DNA of 64,000 bases from an uncultured Lachnospiraceae bacterium (lineage in GTDB: Bacteria > Bacillota > Clostridia > Lachnospirales > Lachnospiraceae): contig CAJULA010000001.1 in assembly GCA_910587155.1 (NCBI GenBank), forward strand, positions 178,735-242,734, in the 5' to 3' direction. The notes under the pieces are model-generated. The model was not told the origin of the DNA and ran no database searches. It saw only the letters and a list, made by a program, of their open reading frames with translations. The position numbers and the translations under genes are program-made. Below, in pieces: positions 1-9,073 of this stretch (the stretch's first letter is position 1; every line of letters begins with the position of its first letter).

Positions 1-2
1 AA

Positions 3-1352
3 ATATGGCATTACATACGGAGACATATATTTAACGATTTGATGAAAATTATGAATATTGCAGATGTTACTTTGCACACCAAAAATATTGTATGTAAAAG
101 TTATGAATCTGACTGGAAGGATTTTTTAAGAGAAAATATAAGGTGTAATCAGTTTTTGGCTCAGAAGAGGGATGTGTTGGTTATTCCAAGTGAGGGAAAA
201 TATAAGAATAAGGATGGGTATTATAGATGTATTTATACAGATTTACTTGATAGAAAATTGAACCAAACACATTATTTGCTGGATCGGAAAAGCAGCGAAG
301 GTATGTATGCCAAACAGAAAAGTAAAAATGTATTGTATTTGAATATGCAATCCTATGAGAAGATTAGGTATGGAAAACGAAAGCATAATCCGGTTAAGAA
401 AACAGATATAGAAAAGTATATAATAATTCCAATAGAGAATTATTTTAATATTTTATTAGATATAGATGATAAGAAAAGATGGCTGGAATTAGCGAATGCT
501 ATAACTAGTTGTCGTGGCCTGCATTTGGATTATTTCAATTACATGTTATCTAGGATACAGCCCAAAATAATTATTATGGTTTGCGCATATGCGTGTGATA
601 TGATGCATTTATGTGAAGTTGCCCATAACAGAAAAATTCCAGTTGTTGAGTTACAACATGGAGCAATCAGTAGATTACATATAGCATATAATTTTTTTGA
701 AAAGATGAATTTACCAAGCTTTCCAGATTATATATTTACATATGGAGGCTTTGAAAGGATAAACGTAAGGTATCCGATTGAAATAGAAAGAATCATATCC
801 GTAGGTTATCCGGAATTAGAGAATTACGTGCAGGATGTAAAGAAAATTAAAAAGAATAAAAATAAGAAGCAGATACTTTTTATATCACAAATGTCAGAAG
901 AAATCATTCCTTATGTAAAAGCAGCAGCCGAAACACTGGACAATGAGAAGTATAAGATTGTTTTTAAACTTCATCCCAGTGAATTTGATAACTGGAGATA
1001 TATATATAAAAATAGCTTGGATCACCAAAATATAGAAATTGTCGGTGATAACAGTAAAACAATATATAATTTTCTGGCAGAAGCAGATTGGGTGGCAGGA
1101 ATGTACTCTACTGTTCTGATAGAAGCAACTATGTTTGATGTTAAAATAGCTGTGTTAAATAGTTCGTTATCTATAAATATGAAAGAGTTATATAAAAATG
1201 GCTATGCAATTCTGGCAGATTCTCCGCAACGTTTAATTGAAGAAATAATGAAAGACAAATTCAGAAAAAATTTGGATATTCATATATTTGAGCCTGGAAG
1301 TATAAATAATATGTTGAAAAATATAGATAGAATTATTCGAAAAAATGGGTGA
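3..1352 (+). CDS. GT-B-like surface glycan transferase, 5' end outside window
   Basis: Probably a cytoplasmic transferase that adds a sugar or sugar-like unit during surface glycan assembly. The reading frame is open to the left edge. The first usable starts (TTG at 39, ATG at 42, ATG at 51) lack a well-placed ribosome site, so the true start is probably upstream and the protein is cut by the window. Visible signatures fit a GT-B or CDP-polyol-transferase-like fold: ELQHGAISR (about residue 215 of the visible frame), FKLHPSEFD (about 320) and GMYSTVLIEA (about 366). There is no signal peptide or membrane segment. The DNA is strongly AT-rich, like its right-hand neighbours. It lies nine bases before a nucleotide-sugar dehydrogenase gene. 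The acceptor and donor cannot be read from the sequence. Confidence 0.6.
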   Translation: MWHYIRRHIFNDLMKIMNIADVTLHTKNIVCKSYESDWKDFLRENIRCNQFLAQKRDVLVIPSEGKYKNKDGYYRCIYTDLLDRKLNQTHYLLDRKSSEGMYAKQKSKNVLYLNMQSYEKIRYGKRKHNPVKKTDIEKYIIIPIENYFNILLDIDDKKRWLELANAITSCRGLHLDYFNYMLSRIQPKIIIMVCAYACDMMHLCEVAHNRKIPVVELQHGAISRLHIAYNFFEKMNLPSFPDYIFTYGGFERINVRYPIEIERIISVGYPELENYVQDVKKIKKNKNKKQILFISQMSEEIIPYVKAAAETLDNEKYKIVFKLHPSEFDNWRYIYKNSLDHQNIEIVGDNSKTIYNFLAEADWVAGMYSTVLIEATMFDVKIAVLNSSLSINMKELYKNGYAILADSPQRLIEEIMKDKFRKNLDIHIFEPGSINNMLKNIDRIIRKNG

Positions 1353-1361
1353 GGAACAATT

Positions 1362-2435
1362 ATGAGATACGCGTTGATAGGATGTGGAAGAATATCTTCT
1401 AATCATGTGGTTGCTGCACTGAATAATAATCTGGATATAGTGGCACTGTGTGATATTGTGGAAGACAATATGATAGATAAAATACTAAAGCATAAACTTC
1501 GTAAAGATATAAAACAATACACAGATTATAAGATGCTGCTTAAAGAAATAAGGCCGGAGTTTGTTGCCATTGCAACGGAAAGCGGAAAGCATGCACAGAT
1601 TGCTTTGGATTGTATAGATGCAGGATGTAATGTGATTATCGAAAAGCCCATAGCACTTTCGTTAAATGATGCTGATGAAATAATAAGAAGAGCAAAAGAA
1701 AGGAACGTGAAAGTATGCGCCTGTCATCAAAACAGATTTAATAAATCAATTCAGAAAATCCGGGAAGCGATTGAAATGAATCGATTTGGTAAGTTGTATT
1801 ATGGAACGGCGCATATCAGATGGGCAAGGGATTATGAGTATTATGCAAGAGCTAAATGGCGCGGAACCTGGGAACAGGATGGAGGGACATTAATGAATCA
1901 ATGTATTCATGACATTGATTTGTTGCGTTGGATGATGGGAGATGACATTGAAGAGGTTATTGGATTAACGGATCGTTTAAAACATGATTATATACAGGCC
2001 GAAGATTTTGGATTGGCTCTTATTAAATTTAAAAATGGGAGCTATGGTGTAATTGAAGGAACAACTAATGTCTATCCCAACAATTTGGAGGAAACATTAT
2101 ATATTTTCGGAGAAAAAGGTACAGTAAAAGCTGGTGGAGAAGCCGTAAATATTATTGAGGAATGGAGATTTTCAGATTATCTGGATGATGCGAAAGAAGT
2201 AAAAGAGGAATGTCATGAGAATCCGCCTAATATATATGGTTTTGGCCATTCGAAGATATATGCAGATGTAGTCAACGCAATTAAAAATGATCGTGCTCCA
2301 TATGTAGATGCTGAGGCAGGAAGAAGAGCGCTTGAATTAATATTGGCAATATATCAGTCGTCCTATACGCATATGCCTGTTAAGTTGCCGATGAATACTG
2401 GAAGTACATTGGATTTCAGCGGGATGTTTGTCTGA
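1362..2435 (+). CDS. Gfo/Idh/MocA oxidoreductase, WlbA/WbpB-like nucleotide-sugar dehydrogenase
   Basis: An NAD-dependent dehydrogenase of the Gfo/Idh/MocA family. The closest recognised pattern is WlbA/WbpB, which oxidises C3 of UDP-N-acetylglucosaminuronic acid before amination. It starts with the Rossmann motif ALIGCGRIS, has EKPIALS near residue 93 with the family lysine, then CHQNRFNKS, AKWRGTWEQDGG and MNQCIHDIDL (about 165-185), all typical of the WlbA branch. The length (357 aa) is normal for the family. GGTGAGGAA lies just before the ATG. A WbpE-like aminotransferase at 4892 would take the 3-keto product, so the pair predicts a 3-amino-2,3-dideoxy-glucuronic acid donor. The UDP-GlcNAc 6-dehydrogenase is not in the window. 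The substrate assignment is inferred from the family and the pair. Confidence 0.8.
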   Translation: MRYALIGCGRISSNHVVAALNNNLDIVALCDIVEDNMIDKILKHKLRKDIKQYTDYKMLLKEIRPEFVAIATESGKHAQIALDCIDAGCNVIIEKPIALSLNDADEIIRRAKERNVKVCACHQNRFNKSIQKIREAIEMNRFGKLYYGTAHIRWARDYEYYARAKWRGTWEQDGGTLMNQCIHDIDLLRWMMGDDIEEVIGLTDRLKHDYIQAEDFGLALIKFKNGSYGVIEGTTNVYPNNLEETLYIFGEKGTVKAGGEAVNIIEEWRFSDYLDDAKEVKEECHENPPNIYGFGHSKIYADVVNAIKNDRAPYVDAEAGRRALELILAIYQSSYTHMPVKLPMNTGSTLDFSGMFV

Positions 2436-2470
2436 AATGAATTTTATTTAATGCTATAGGGAGAATGCAG

Positions 2471-3217
2471 ATGCGAGATATAGAGAATTATGCAGACAGA
2501 TATGTTGTACAAGGATTCGAATCTTATAAAGTGCAATACAGAAGAAGGAAAATATTAGAGATTATAAAAAAGTACCAACCAAAAAAAATTTTAGAAATCG
2601 GATGTGGAAAGGATCCATTATTCAAATATATTGAAGATATTCCTTTTACTATAATTGAACCCGCCAGGGAATTTTATGAGGAGGCTATGAGTAAAATTAC
2701 ATTCTTCTGCAAAGAAAATATAGTATTGTATCATGCATTTTTTGAGGATATTGTTGATAAGCTTTTTCCGGAATACGATATGATAATTTGTGCCGGATTA
2801 TTGCACGAGGTAGAACATCCAGACCACTTTATCAATAACATTGTGAAGGTTTGTAACAAAAATACGATTGTACATATCAATGTACCCAATGCAAATTCTA
2901 TCCATCGTTTACTGGGAAAAGAAATGGGGATTTTAAAAGATGTACATGATATGTCAGAAAATAATATTGTCTTGCAGCAGAACAGTGTTTTTGACAAAAA
3001 CAGTTTAAATAAAATAGTAATGGATAATGGATTAGAAGTATTTGAAGATGGTGCTATATTTATGAAGCCTTTTTCTCATATTCAAATGTATAAAATGATG
3101 CAATATGGAATATTAGATGAGGTTGTCTTGGATGGATTATATATGTTAGGAGAACATATACCAGAATTTGGGAGCGAAATATATGTTAACTGTAAGATAA
3201 AAGTAGCCGAAAAGTAA
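2471..3217 (+). CDS. Class I SAM-dependent methyltransferase
   Basis: A soluble S-adenosylmethionine-dependent methyltransferase, 248 aa. The SAM-binding motif I is KKILEIGCGKD (about residues 37-48), followed by an acidic strand end (TIIEPA) and the motif IICAGLLHEVEHP near residue 110. I chose the ATG at 2471 because AGGGAG (2458-2463) is 7 bases away. An in-frame ATG at 2465 is only one base from that site. Its place between sugar-modifying and transferase genes suggests O- or N-methylation of a glycan or a lipid-linked precursor. The substrate is unknown. Confidence 0.75.
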   Translation: MRDIENYADRYVVQGFESYKVQYRRRKILEIIKKYQPKKILEIGCGKDPLFKYIEDIPFTIIEPAREFYEEAMSKITFFCKENIVLYHAFFEDIVDKLFPEYDMIICAGLLHEVEHPDHFINNIVKVCNKNTIVHINVPNANSIHRLLGKEMGILKDVHDMSENNIVLQQNSVFDKNSLNKIVMDNGLEVFEDGAIFMKPFSHIQMYKMMQYGILDEVVLDGLYMLGEHIPEFGSEIYVNCKIKVAEK

Positions 3218-3252
3218 AAGCTCTGATACAGCGGAAAATTGGGGGATACTAG

Positions 3253-3552
3253 ATGGAGAAATTTTTACAAAATAAATTGAAATCAGTTCTTTATCAAACT
3301 ATTATTATCAATGAATGGATTTCATGTGGTGAGTTTGAAAAAGCGGATAGGATAGTGTTTGTTGGAAACAGATTCGAAGCAGTAGTCACTAATTTTCTCT
3401 TTAGGAAAAGTAAGAAAAAAGTATATTATTGTATAGATTTCAGAGAAAAATATAAATATGATGATAAAACTAAATGGATTATATTCAATAATGAAAAATG
3501 GAATGTAAAAGAGTTAAACAGTTATGATATTTTAGTCGTTCCGAAATTATAG
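3253..3552 (+). CDS. Short Rossmann-like protein, possibly a truncated copy of the locus module
   Basis: A 99-residue protein that I do not recognise as a named family. After a helical start, residues 30-55 (ADRIVFVGNRFEAVVTNFLF) look like the first strand and helix of a nucleotide-binding fold. A second strand (KKVYYCIDF) and a terminal strand (YDILVVPKL) follow. This order matches the first two thirds of the Rossmann-like module seen elsewhere in this locus and stops where the others continue with a final helix and the strand containing PIISLEDI. GGGGGA sits 6 bases before the ATG, so it is probably translated. It could be a decayed module or a distinct small protein. Confidence 0.5.
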   Translation: MEKFLQNKLKSVLYQTIIINEWISCGEFEKADRIVFVGNRFEAVVTNFLFRKSKKKVYYCIDFREKYKYDDKTKWIIFNNEKWNVKELNSYDILVVPKL

Positions 3553-3569
3553 GTCAGTGAGGAAAAGTT

Positions 3570-4811
3570 GTGAGAGTATTAGTAGTTGATATTAATTTTG
3601 ACTATAAAAATCCAATATATCGACAATTTTATAATTCTTTTTGTTATTGTATGGAAGTTGATTATTTTGGTCCCGGATACGTAACAAGAGAAGTGCTGGA
3701 GCAGGGGATATATAATTTTTTAGAAAAGCATGATAAATATGACGCTATATTAATGGGGACATATTTTGTTTGTTCCACAGGGGAAAAGGAGACGGTTTTC
3801 AGCGATGCTTATAAAATTCATCGTAATGTTATTCCTTATTATTATGTGAATGATGCATACCAGTGTTGTGAGAAAATATATCAGGAATTATTAACTATAA
3901 AAGGGGTATTGAAAATATATATATGTTATAGAGATTGGTTTATTCTGGATATTGGTGAGTGCAAGCTATGGCAGGAATTATTAGAGCATGATTTTTATAT
4001 TATGGGCGATCCGATTGAGCAGATGCAGAAATTTACGAATAGTGCGATACATAAGCATAAAGTTTTGACTAACTATGCTTATTCCATGATAAAAGGAATT
4101 ACTGAAAGATATATACCGATATCGTTTTTGGCAATAGGAAGCAATGAAATTTTTGTGAGAAGTTTCTCTGAAAGAAAATTTGATTGGTGTGTTCCGGGAA
4201 ACAGATCGGAATATTTTTATCCAGAAAGAAGCAAGGCTTATGAACTGATAAAAGGGCAGCATAAAAGTGTATGGTCAGATGATCCTTATCAAAATCTCAC
4301 TGTTCATACGATTGAAAAAAATCATATGGAGTGGTATCAGTTCAGAAATACATTTGAAAGGATGTTATCCTGGATATGGGGGAAAAATTTAAATATTGCT
4401 TCTCACCCAAAGGTACAGTATATCGCGGCATGCAGGGAACAATATCTGGAAAGTATGCGTGAGACAAAGTATGTTTATGCGGAGGGTGGAGTGGGGAACT
4501 GTCTTGTAAGAAAATATTTTGAAACATGTGCATGTGGGGCTGTATTAGTAGCAAAAAGAGTTCCCGGTATGAAAGAGATGGGATTTATTAACGGAAAGAA
4601 CTGTTTTATTCTAGACAGATATGAAAATATTACGACTATTGGAAATCATGACAGTGATTGTGAAAAAATAGCAAGAGAGGGGCAAAAGCTTATTCTAGAC
4701 AAGCATATGTTTTACCATCGGGCAATCGCTTTACATAAAACAATTGAGTTTATTATAAGGGGAGCGTATAAGGGCGGCTATTGGGAATGTGGGGATTATC
4801 TGTTAAAGTGA
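3570..4811 (+). CDS. CgeB-like glycosyltransferase
   Basis: A 413-aa protein starting at GTG, with GAGGAAA just upstream. The C-terminal part contains GNCLVRKYFETCACGAVLVA (about residues 303-322) and PGMKEMGFINGKNCFIL, the pattern of the CgeB/Glyco_trans_1_2 type nucleotide-sugar-binding half of GT-B glycosyltransferases. The N-terminal half (VLVVDINFDYKNPIYRQF and so on) is less conserved, as expected for the acceptor side. No membrane helix is visible. It probably adds one sugar to the repeat unit. The donor is unknown. Confidence 0.65.
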   Translation: MRVLVVDINFDYKNPIYRQFYNSFCYCMEVDYFGPGYVTREVLEQGIYNFLEKHDKYDAILMGTYFVCSTGEKETVFSDAYKIHRNVIPYYYVNDAYQCCEKIYQELLTIKGVLKIYICYRDWFILDIGECKLWQELLEHDFYIMGDPIEQMQKFTNSAIHKHKVLTNYAYSMIKGITERYIPISFLAIGSNEIFVRSFSERKFDWCVPGNRSEYFYPERSKAYELIKGQHKSVWSDDPYQNLTVHTIEKNHMEWYQFRNTFERMLSWIWGKNLNIASHPKVQYIAACREQYLESMRETKYVYAEGGVGNCLVRKYFETCACGAVLVAKRVPGMKEMGFINGKNCFILDRYENITTIGNHDSDCEKIAREGQKLILDKHMFYHRAIALHKTIEFIIRGAYKGGYWECGDYLLK

Positions 4812-4812
4812 T

Positions 4813-4830
4813 ATCCTGTTGAAACAGGAT
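4813..4830. other. 7-bp hairpin in the intergenic gap
   Basis: A perfect inverted repeat, ATCCTGT with a TGAA loop and ACAGGAT, directly after the CgeB-like gene. It is not followed by a T-run, so a full terminator is unlikely. It could slow transcription or protect the mRNA end. Confidence 0.4.
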
Positions 4831-4891
4831 GTCTGTAAGTAACTGTTATATTGATTCCATAAAAGAAGATTAATGGGAAGGTCTGACTGCG

Positions 4892-6010
4892 ATGGATTTT
4901 ATTGACTTAAAAGCCCAATATAAAACCATTAGAAAAAAGATTAATAAGAATATACAACAGGTATTGGATGATGCGAATTTTATAATGGGTCAATCCGTGG
5001 AGGAATTTGAAATTAAACTGGCGGAATATATTGGAGTGAAATATGCTATTGGATGTGGAAGTGGAACAGATGCATTACAGTTAATCTATATGGCATATGG
5101 AATAGGCGCGGGCGATGCAGTTTTTTGCCCGGATATGACATTTGTGGCTTCTGTGGAGCCTGCATATATGCTGGGTGCCATACCGATATTTTGTGACATA
5201 AATAAAAATACATATAATATCTGTACTGACAGTCTGGAACGGCAAATACACACAGTTATCAAGCAGGGTAGGCTGAGGCCCAGAGCAATTGTAGCAGTCG
5301 ACTTTGTCGGGAATCCAGCTGATTATGATAAACTGGAGAAAATAGCGGCAGAATATAATCTGCTTCTGATTGAAGATGCAGCGCAGGGAATAGGAGCGTC
5401 TTATAAAGGAAAGAAATGTGGCTCTTTTGGAAACATTGCTGCAACTTCTTTTTTCCCGTCAAAGCCTCTTGGATGCTATGGAGATGGTGGTGCAGTATTT
5501 ACCGATGATATTGATCTCTATTCCATACTTTGTTCATTACGTGTACATGGTAAAGGAAGTAGTAAATATGATAATGTCAGAGTTGGGATAAATTCGAGAC
5601 TTGATACGATACAGGCAGCCATATTGCTCATTAAATTATCAGTATTAGAGGATGAGATCAGTAAAAGACAGAAGATTGCATCTAAGTACAGTATGGCGTT
5701 AAAGGATAAGTATGTTGTTCCTTGTATTGAGAAAGGTGCAATATCAGCATATGCACAGTATACTTTGTTGGCAGAAGACAGAAAACAACGGGACGGGGTA
5801 TGTGAATATCTTAAATCGAAAGGAGTCCCAACGCTTGTTTATTATCCAAGGCCGATGCATACCATGGAAGTGTTTAAATATTGCCATACAGGAGAAGAAG
5901 ATTTTGTGAACACCATGGGTTATGCAGAACGGACATTTTCAATTCCGTTTTCAGCATATTTATCGGAGGAAGATCAGGAGAAGATAATTGAATCACTATT
6001 AAATTTCTGA
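4892..6010 (+). CDS. DegT/DnrJ aminotransferase, WbpE/WlbC-like
   Basis: A PLP-dependent sugar aminotransferase, 372 aa, the usual size. Landmarks are FIDLKAQY at the N-terminus, GCGSGTDALQL (PLP phosphate binding), IEDAAQGIGA (Asp for the pyridine nitrogen), and the Schiff-base lysine K191 in FFPSKPLGCYGDGGA. The FIDLKAQY start and the GSGTDAL loop are typical of WbpE/WlbC, which converts a UDP-3-keto-GlcNAcA into the 3-amino sugar using glutamate. The matching dehydrogenase is at 1362. Together they predict UDP-2-acetamido-3-amino-2,3-dideoxyglucuronate or a close relative. The next gene is a FemAB/GNAT-like acyltransferase that could modify the new amino group. The exact sugar is an inference. 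Confidence 0.8.
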   Translation: MDFIDLKAQYKTIRKKINKNIQQVLDDANFIMGQSVEEFEIKLAEYIGVKYAIGCGSGTDALQLIYMAYGIGAGDAVFCPDMTFVASVEPAYMLGAIPIFCDINKNTYNICTDSLERQIHTVIKQGRLRPRAIVAVDFVGNPADYDKLEKIAAEYNLLLIEDAAQGIGASYKGKKCGSFGNIAATSFFPSKPLGCYGDGGAVFTDDIDLYSILCSLRVHGKGSSKYDNVRVGINSRLDTIQAAILLIKLSVLEDEISKRQKIASKYSMALKDKYVVPCIEKGAISAYAQYTLLAEDRKQRDGVCEYLKSKGVPTLVYYPRPMHTMEVFKYCHTGEEDFVNTMGYAERTFSIPFSAYLSEEDQEKIIESLLNF

Positions 6011-6130
6011 GTTCGTGTATACACTTGAATATGTAATAAAAGAAGAAAAACAAAGCGTCTGCTTGTCTCAGATGATAATCTGTTGTTATGTGATTTATAG
6101 CATGTTAATAAGTAAAGAATTGTAAATAAA

Positions 6131-7066
6131 ATGGTGAACTGTAATATGACAGATAAAGAAAGATACCGGGATATTTGTAAAAAAGAAAAAAGCATACCTG
6201 TATTTTCAAAAGACTGGTGGCTTGACAGCGTTTGCGGAGAAAATAATTGGGAAGTATATCTGATAGGGACAGGAAAGGACATCAAAGCTGCTTTTCCTTA
6301 TTGGATCAGGGAGGATAACGGAGGAAAGTATATAGGGCGTATACTACTTACCCAAAATAATGGAATATGGATAAAATATCCGGATAAACAGGGAATTAGT
6401 GCAAGACAGAGCTATGAGGAAAAAATAGTCAACGAAATATGCGATTTTATTGACAGTCTTGGATTAGTCAGATATGAACAGCAATATCACTATCATTTTA
6501 CCAATTATCTTCCATTTTTCTGGCGGCATTATAAAGAAATTACACGTTATACATATGTAATTGAAGATACCAGCGATTTAGAACTGGTAAGAGACAGATA
6601 TTGTTCCAAAGTCAAAAATCTCTTGAAAAAGGCAAGAAAAAATTTGTATGTGGAAGAAACGCATGATTTGGAAGAATTTTATGATGTGAATCAAATGACC
6701 TTCAAGCGGCAGGGAATGGAGATACCTTTTTCCTTTGATTATTTTAAAAATTTGTATAAAGCCTGTAAAAAGCAAGATGCATGCTTGCTGCTTTGTGCCA
6801 GAGACGGATCGGGAACGGCACAGAGCGTGGCCATGCTCGTATGGGATTCCATGTCGGTATATTATCTCCTCAATGGTACAAACCCGGATCTGAAGATGTT
6901 TCAGGGAAACGATCTGTTGATCGATACTGCAATTATGAAGGCGCATGAGTTGGGATTAAAATTTGATTTTGAAGGCAGTGTGATCAAAAATGTAAATCAT
7001 GCATTCAGAGAATTTGGTGGATATCCGAAACCGTATTTTAGGATTTATAAAGAGTTTCAACTATGA
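6131..7066 (+). CDS. FemAB-like/GNAT (Acetyltransf_6) acyl- or aminoacyltransferase
   Basis: A 311-aa protein with the C-terminal GNAT-type domain seen in FemAB-like proteins: SKVKNLLKKARKN at about residue 158, MSVYYLLNGTNPDLKMFQGN near 240-258 and a DFEGSVIKNVNHAFREFGG segment near 280. Relatives transfer an acyl group, or an amino acid from aminoacyl-tRNA, to an amino group. No typical WbpD-type left-handed-helix acetyltransferase is visible beside the WbpB/WbpE-like pair, so this protein is a candidate for acylating the 3-amino sugar. The ribosome site before the ATG at 6131 is weak, and ATG 6146 is an alternative start. No membrane segment is seen. Confidence 0.65.
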   Translation: MVNCNMTDKERYRDICKKEKSIPVFSKDWWLDSVCGENNWEVYLIGTGKDIKAAFPYWIREDNGGKYIGRILLTQNNGIWIKYPDKQGISARQSYEEKIVNEICDFIDSLGLVRYEQQYHYHFTNYLPFFWRHYKEITRYTYVIEDTSDLELVRDRYCSKVKNLLKKARKNLYVEETHDLEEFYDVNQMTFKRQGMEIPFSFDYFKNLYKACKKQDACLLLCARDGSGTAQSVAMLVWDSMSVYYLLNGTNPDLKMFQGNDLLIDTAIMKAHELGLKFDFEGSVIKNVNHAFREFGGYPKPYFRIYKEFQL

Positions 7067-7104
7067 GTTTACCCTTGATAAATTCAATCTGGAGGAGTTG
7101 TTTT

Positions 7105-8010
7105 ATGAATATTATAATTTTTGGTTATGGATATGAAGGAGTAAAATTATATAGAGAATTGGAAGATAGTAATAAGTATAATGTAATTGGTTTTGCAGAC
7201 AATTCTTTATATAAACAGGGGAATCGTGTGGGATCAAATATAATAATGTCAATGGATGAGTTAATACAACTTAAGGAAAAAGTAGATTACTCGGTTCTAA
7301 TAGCTGCAAAAAAATGGTATGAAATAGGACAACAACTGGAAAACTATGATATTCCGATTGAGGGAATATATCAGAACGGAAGTATTGAAACCTACGATAG
7401 AATGAGCTTTGAAAGATTGGACTTGACAAAGAAGATAGTATTATATGCGGGAGATATCTATGATGAAATACATATGTCAGATGAAAATCTGTATGGGCTT
7501 TCAATTAGTAAAGCAGACTCAAAACATATATTACATGATATAAGAATAAAATATCCCTTACCTGACAACTGCATTTTTTCTTATCAAGCAGAGGATGTAT
7601 TAGAGCATATTGAACAAGAAAGACTTGTTATGGTTATTGATGAGATATATCGTATTTTGAAAAAAAGAGGATTATTCAGAATCTGTTTACCCGATTATTT
7701 TAGTCCATATTTAAAAAATACGGCTATGAAAGATGAACATGGAAACATAATTTTTGATCCTACCGGAGGAGGGGATTGGGGGAGTAAGGGAGTAATAAAT
7801 GGGGGACATTTATGGTTTCCGAATTATATTACTGTAAAGAGGTTGTTGGAAAAAACAAAATTCAGGAATATTAATTTCTTATGTTATCATACGGAAGAGG
7901 GAATACTGATGAAGAAAGAGATAGACTATTTAAAGGGATATGTTATCAGAGTACCTGAACAGGAATGTAAAAATCCGGTGTATAGTATGGTAGTGGATTG
8001 TTACAAATAG
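7105..8010 (+). CDS. Rossmann module fused to a methyltransferase-like domain
   Basis: A two-domain protein of 301 aa. Residues 1-100 form a Rossmann-like module beginning MNIIIFGYGYEGVKLYREL, with DYSVLIAAK at the fourth strand. Residues 130-280 resemble a type-11 methyltransferase: FSYQAEDVLEHIEQERLVM, then a YRILKKRGLFRICLPD segment as in motif III, and a GGHLWF motif. The SAM-binding glycine loop is poorly conserved, so catalysis is uncertain. I chose ATG 7105 because GGAGGAG (7091-7097) is 7 bases upstream. The longer frame from 7063 overlaps the preceding stop and lacks a site. It is one of the proteins that carry the recurrent module of this locus. Confidence 0.65.
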   Translation: MNIIIFGYGYEGVKLYRELEDSNKYNVIGFADNSLYKQGNRVGSNIIMSMDELIQLKEKVDYSVLIAAKKWYEIGQQLENYDIPIEGIYQNGSIETYDRMSFERLDLTKKIVLYAGDIYDEIHMSDENLYGLSISKADSKHILHDIRIKYPLPDNCIFSYQAEDVLEHIEQERLVMVIDEIYRILKKRGLFRICLPDYFSPYLKNTAMKDEHGNIIFDPTGGGDWGSKGVINGGHLWFPNYITVKRLLEKTKFRNINFLCYHTEEGILMKKEIDYLKGYVIRVPEQECKNPVYSMVVDCYK

Positions 8011-8034
8011 ATAATTTGTAAGGTGGATAACTCA

Positions 8035-9039
8035 ATGAACAAAATGGTTAAACATGACAAAGAAATGAAAAAGAAGCTGATTATTACAAATATGCGGAAA
8101 GAACCAAAGAAATTTGCATTGGCTCCGATCATTGTTTTTGCATATAACAGGGCTGACAAGTTAGAACAATTGTTAACATCGTTAGAAAGAAACGCCCAAA
8201 TAAAAAATATGGATTTATATATTTTTGTGGATATTCCGGATAAAAAAAATCGGAAAGACAGAAGATATAATCAGCAGGTTATCACATTTTTAAAAAAATA
8301 TCAGTCAGATTGTAAGATGTTTAAGAAAATTACCATAGAAATATCTGACAAACACAGAGGATTGGCAGATTCTATCATCCATGGGGTAACTAAAATCGTC
8401 AATAAATATGGAAAAGTTATTGTTTTGGAAGATGATCTGAAGGTGTCAGAAGATTTTCTGGATTATATGCAGCGAGGGCTGGAAATATATAAAAATGACA
8501 GCAGAATATGGGCGGTGGCAGGATATTGTCCGGTTTTCAAAATGCCGGGGAAATACAAAAAAGATGTTTTTTTAGTTCCGCGCCCTGAATCGTGGGGATG
8601 GGGGACATGGAGTGAGCGATGGAACCGCTGTGACTGGGAAGTAAGTACATATCAGGAGTTTAGAAAGGATATTTTAAAACGGATACTTTTCAATATAGGC
8701 GGCGATGATTTGGGACCGATGCTGAAGAGGCAGATGGAGAATGCCCAATATAATTCCTGGGCGATCAGATGGGGATATCAACAGTTCTTAGAACGGAAAT
8801 ATACGGTTTATCCAAAGGAATCAAGAGTTATCCACTGCGGGACGGATAACCGCTCAACCCATGGTGCATACTTTGATACACAGGTGTTGAAAGATAACTA
8901 TAAAAGATGCAGATTCAGTTATCTGCGCCCTGATTGGAATGTGATCTGGCATTTCAGAAAGGCATATCGGATTACACTAAGGCAGAGAGTAAGAAGTTTT
9001 GCGAATATTGTAAAAAATCAGATCTTCACAGGAAAATGA
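8035..9039 (+). CDS. GT-A glycosyltransferase (family 2 / GNT-I-like)
   Basis: A 334-aa nucleotide-sugar-dependent transferase. The N-terminal strand PIIVFAYNRADKLEQLL and the metal-binding DxD-type segment VIVLEDDLKVSEDFLDYM (about residue 125) are typical of GT-A enzymes. ESWGWGTWSERW follows near 185, a pattern shared with GNT-I-like bacterial transferases. The start is placed at ATG 8035, with AAGGTGG 8 bases upstream. An in-frame GTG at 8023 lies within that site. Donor and acceptor are not readable. Confidence 0.7.
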   Translation: MNKMVKHDKEMKKKLIITNMRKEPKKFALAPIIVFAYNRADKLEQLLTSLERNAQIKNMDLYIFVDIPDKKNRKDRRYNQQVITFLKKYQSDCKMFKKITIEISDKHRGLADSIIHGVTKIVNKYGKVIVLEDDLKVSEDFLDYMQRGLEIYKNDSRIWAVAGYCPVFKMPGKYKKDVFLVPRPESWGWGTWSERWNRCDWEVSTYQEFRKDILKRILFNIGGDDLGPMLKRQMENAQYNSWAIRWGYQQFLERKYTVYPKESRVIHCGTDNRSTHGAYFDTQVLKDNYKRCRFSYLRPDWNVIWHFRKAYRITLRQRVRSFANIVKNQIFTGK

Positions 9040-9073
9040 TGACAGATAATTCATGGGATAACAGAGGTAGTCT

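Noticed and set aside
6011..6130. Possible promoter in the gap before the FemAB-like gene
   Set aside because: AT-rich DNA offers several weak boxes, but none with a good -35/-10 pair at proper spacing.
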